5,954 bases of DNA, from positions 1 to 5,954 of the forward strand of contig NBLI01000119.1 in the NCBI GenBank assembly GCA_002084535.1. Reading direction: 5' to 3'. The number at the start of each line of letters is the position of its first letter. Positions within the stretch are counted from its first letter, which is position 1. Position numbers and translations under genes: made by a program. Positions 5,364 to 5,954 of this stretch are shown in pieces. The stretch comes from Candidatus Zhuqueibacterota bacterium 4572_119. GTDB lineage: Bacteria; Zhuqueibacterota; Zhuqueibacteria; Thermofontimicrobiales; Thermofontimicrobiaceae. The notes below the pieces were generated by a model. That model made no database searches and was not told the DNA's origin. It worked only from the letters and a program-made list of their open reading frames with translations.

Positions 5364-5383
5364 CAATAATTAGCAAATTATTG
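5364..5383. promoter_or_regulatory. Perfect 8-bp inverted repeat upstream of the cNMP gene, operator-like
   Basis: CAATAATT (5364-5371), AGCA and AATTATTG (5376-5383) form a perfect dyad about 85-100 nt upstream of the start codon, just upstream of the extended -10 candidate. That position would suit a dimeric regulator. It is AT-rich, so chance is possible, and it does not match the CRP/FNR half-sites TGTGA or TTGAT. Confidence 0.35.
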
Positions 5384-5686
5384 AAAGATTCTTTTTTTGA
5401 GATGAGACCGGACGAAATCTGACCCATTCACATTGATGGTTTGGACAATTTTAGTAATAATTTTTATTCATGTCCCAAACAAAAAATATTTGCAAAATCT
5501 GTTCCACAATAAGAGTAATTTAATATAACAAAAACAGAATGATAAATCAAGCCCAATTTCAAAAATGCTGAAATTGTAATTATTGTAATGCCTCAGTTAC
5601 TGGTGGTAGACAGATAAGTCGTACACTTTAGTTAAGTAATAAATTGTGCCATCAACAATTATCATTGATTTCCTAAATAGTACAAG

Positions 5687-5715
5687 AGATTCGGGCAATT
5701 ACCGAATCTAATTTT
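5687..5715 (+). terminator. Terminator-like hairpin on the plus strand
   Basis: AGATTCGG (5687-5694) pairs perfectly with CCGAATCT (5702-5709) around a 7-nt loop, and AATTTTA follows on the plus strand. The 8-bp stem has four G-C pairs. The U run is short, so termination would be weak. No plus-strand gene is visible before it, so it may end a small RNA, or be part of another structure. Confidence 0.35.
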
Positions 5716-5867
5716 ATGCAATGTTTGTGAATAATTCAGGTTAAATGATTAGTTCATCAGTTCAGAAAACGATCTATTAACACCTTGAAAATAAAAAAAA
5801 CCGGATTGCATCACCTTAACAAGCTATCCAATGATTACTTAAAATCAAATGTTGATAATACCCAGCG

Positions 5868-5916
5868 CGCTAAAGCGCAGTGTCTAAAGTGAGCTAAAGT
5901 TTAAAGTACTTAAAGT
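5868..5916 (+). repeat. Degenerate 10-nt CTAAAG/TTAAAG repeat cluster
   Basis: The hexamer (C/T)TAAAG occurs five times within 50 nt: at 5870-5875, 5884-5889, 5894-5899, 5901-5906 and 5910-5915. Two adjacent units, CTAAAGTGAG and CTAAAGTTTA, show a 10-nt period. The first copy lies in a small GCGC-TAAA-GCGC dyad (5867-5878). CTAAAGTG at 5884-5891 is repeated inverted as CACTTTAG at 5624-5631, so a distant second arm is possible. No coding frame explains it. Confidence 0.5.
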
Positions 5917-5954
5917 TCACCACTCATCCACTCGATTGAGTTATTTGAAAACTT

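Larger units (their letters stand above)
5281..5954. other. About 670 nt without a recognisable gene, upstream of the cNMP-transporter operon
   Basis: No frame in this AT-rich stretch has a plausible length, ribosome binding site or protein signature, and no tRNA or rRNA shape is seen. It holds several inverted repeats: CAATAATT/AATTATTG (5364-5371/5376-5383), GTTTGGACA/TGTCCCAAAC (5439-5447/5471-5480, one bulge), CAATTTC/GAAATTG (5554-5560/5570-5576) and AGATTCGG/CCGAATCT (5687-5694/5702-5709). The right end has a TAAAGT repeat cluster. It must contain the promoter for the minus-strand operon, and might hide a small RNA. Confidence 0.6.

Noticed and set aside
5436..5525. Short plus-strand frame of about 30 codons in the gene-free region
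   Set aside because: There is no ribosome binding site and the composition follows the AT-rich background; it cannot be supported.

Overview
This moderately AT-rich window carries seven protein genes, all read on the minus strand, so gene order runs from right to left. No rRNA, tRNA, CRISPR array, transposase or phage gene is visible. Purine-rich ribosome binding sites (GGAG/GAGG types) sit 5 to 8 nt before nearly every start, so this is a bacterium using ordinary Shine-Dalgarno initiation. The genes are housekeeping or small accessory types. Spacers with degenerate short-period repeats suggest an uncultured or environmental lineage, perhaps of the FCB/Calditrichota/KSB1 kind. That placement is a guess and no gene here fixes it.

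Layout in transcription order: (1) about 670 nt without a gene (5281-5954), holding several inverted repeats, a plus-strand terminator-like hairpin and a run of TAAAGT repeats; (2) a stand-alone cyclic-nucleotide-binding protein (4744-5280), overlapping by ATGA (3) an AI-2E/PerM family membrane transporter (3629-4747); (4) after 64 nt, class I fructose-1,6-bisphosphatase, fbp (2548-3564); (5) after a repeat-filled spacer, a YciA-like hotdog acyl-CoA thioesterase (1970-2338); (6) after another repeat-filled spacer, a 64-residue protein with eight cysteines in FYVE/RING-like cross-brace spacing (1576-1770); (7) 52 nt on, an isoprenylcysteine methyltransferase-like membrane protein (951-1523); (8) a short beta-carbonic-anhydrase-like protein with a TTG start (283-681).

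The cyclic-nucleotide-binding protein and the transporter are almost certainly translated together, and fbp may belong to the same transcript. The zinc-finger protein and the methyltransferase may form a second two-gene unit. The thioesterase and the carbonic-anhydrase-like gene look like single genes. No pathway links all seven.

The most unusual feature is in the spacers. Three of them, each 3' of a gene, contain a pair of inverted arms built from degenerate short tandem units. The unit differs in each: about 9-11 nt near 128-292, 6 nt at 1830-1923, and 7 nt at 2424-2552. Two of the three run into the stop codon of the gene before them. A fourth, 10-nt version lies at the right edge. The small FYVE-like protein is the other item worth a second look. 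I see no obvious complete novel defence or mobile system.
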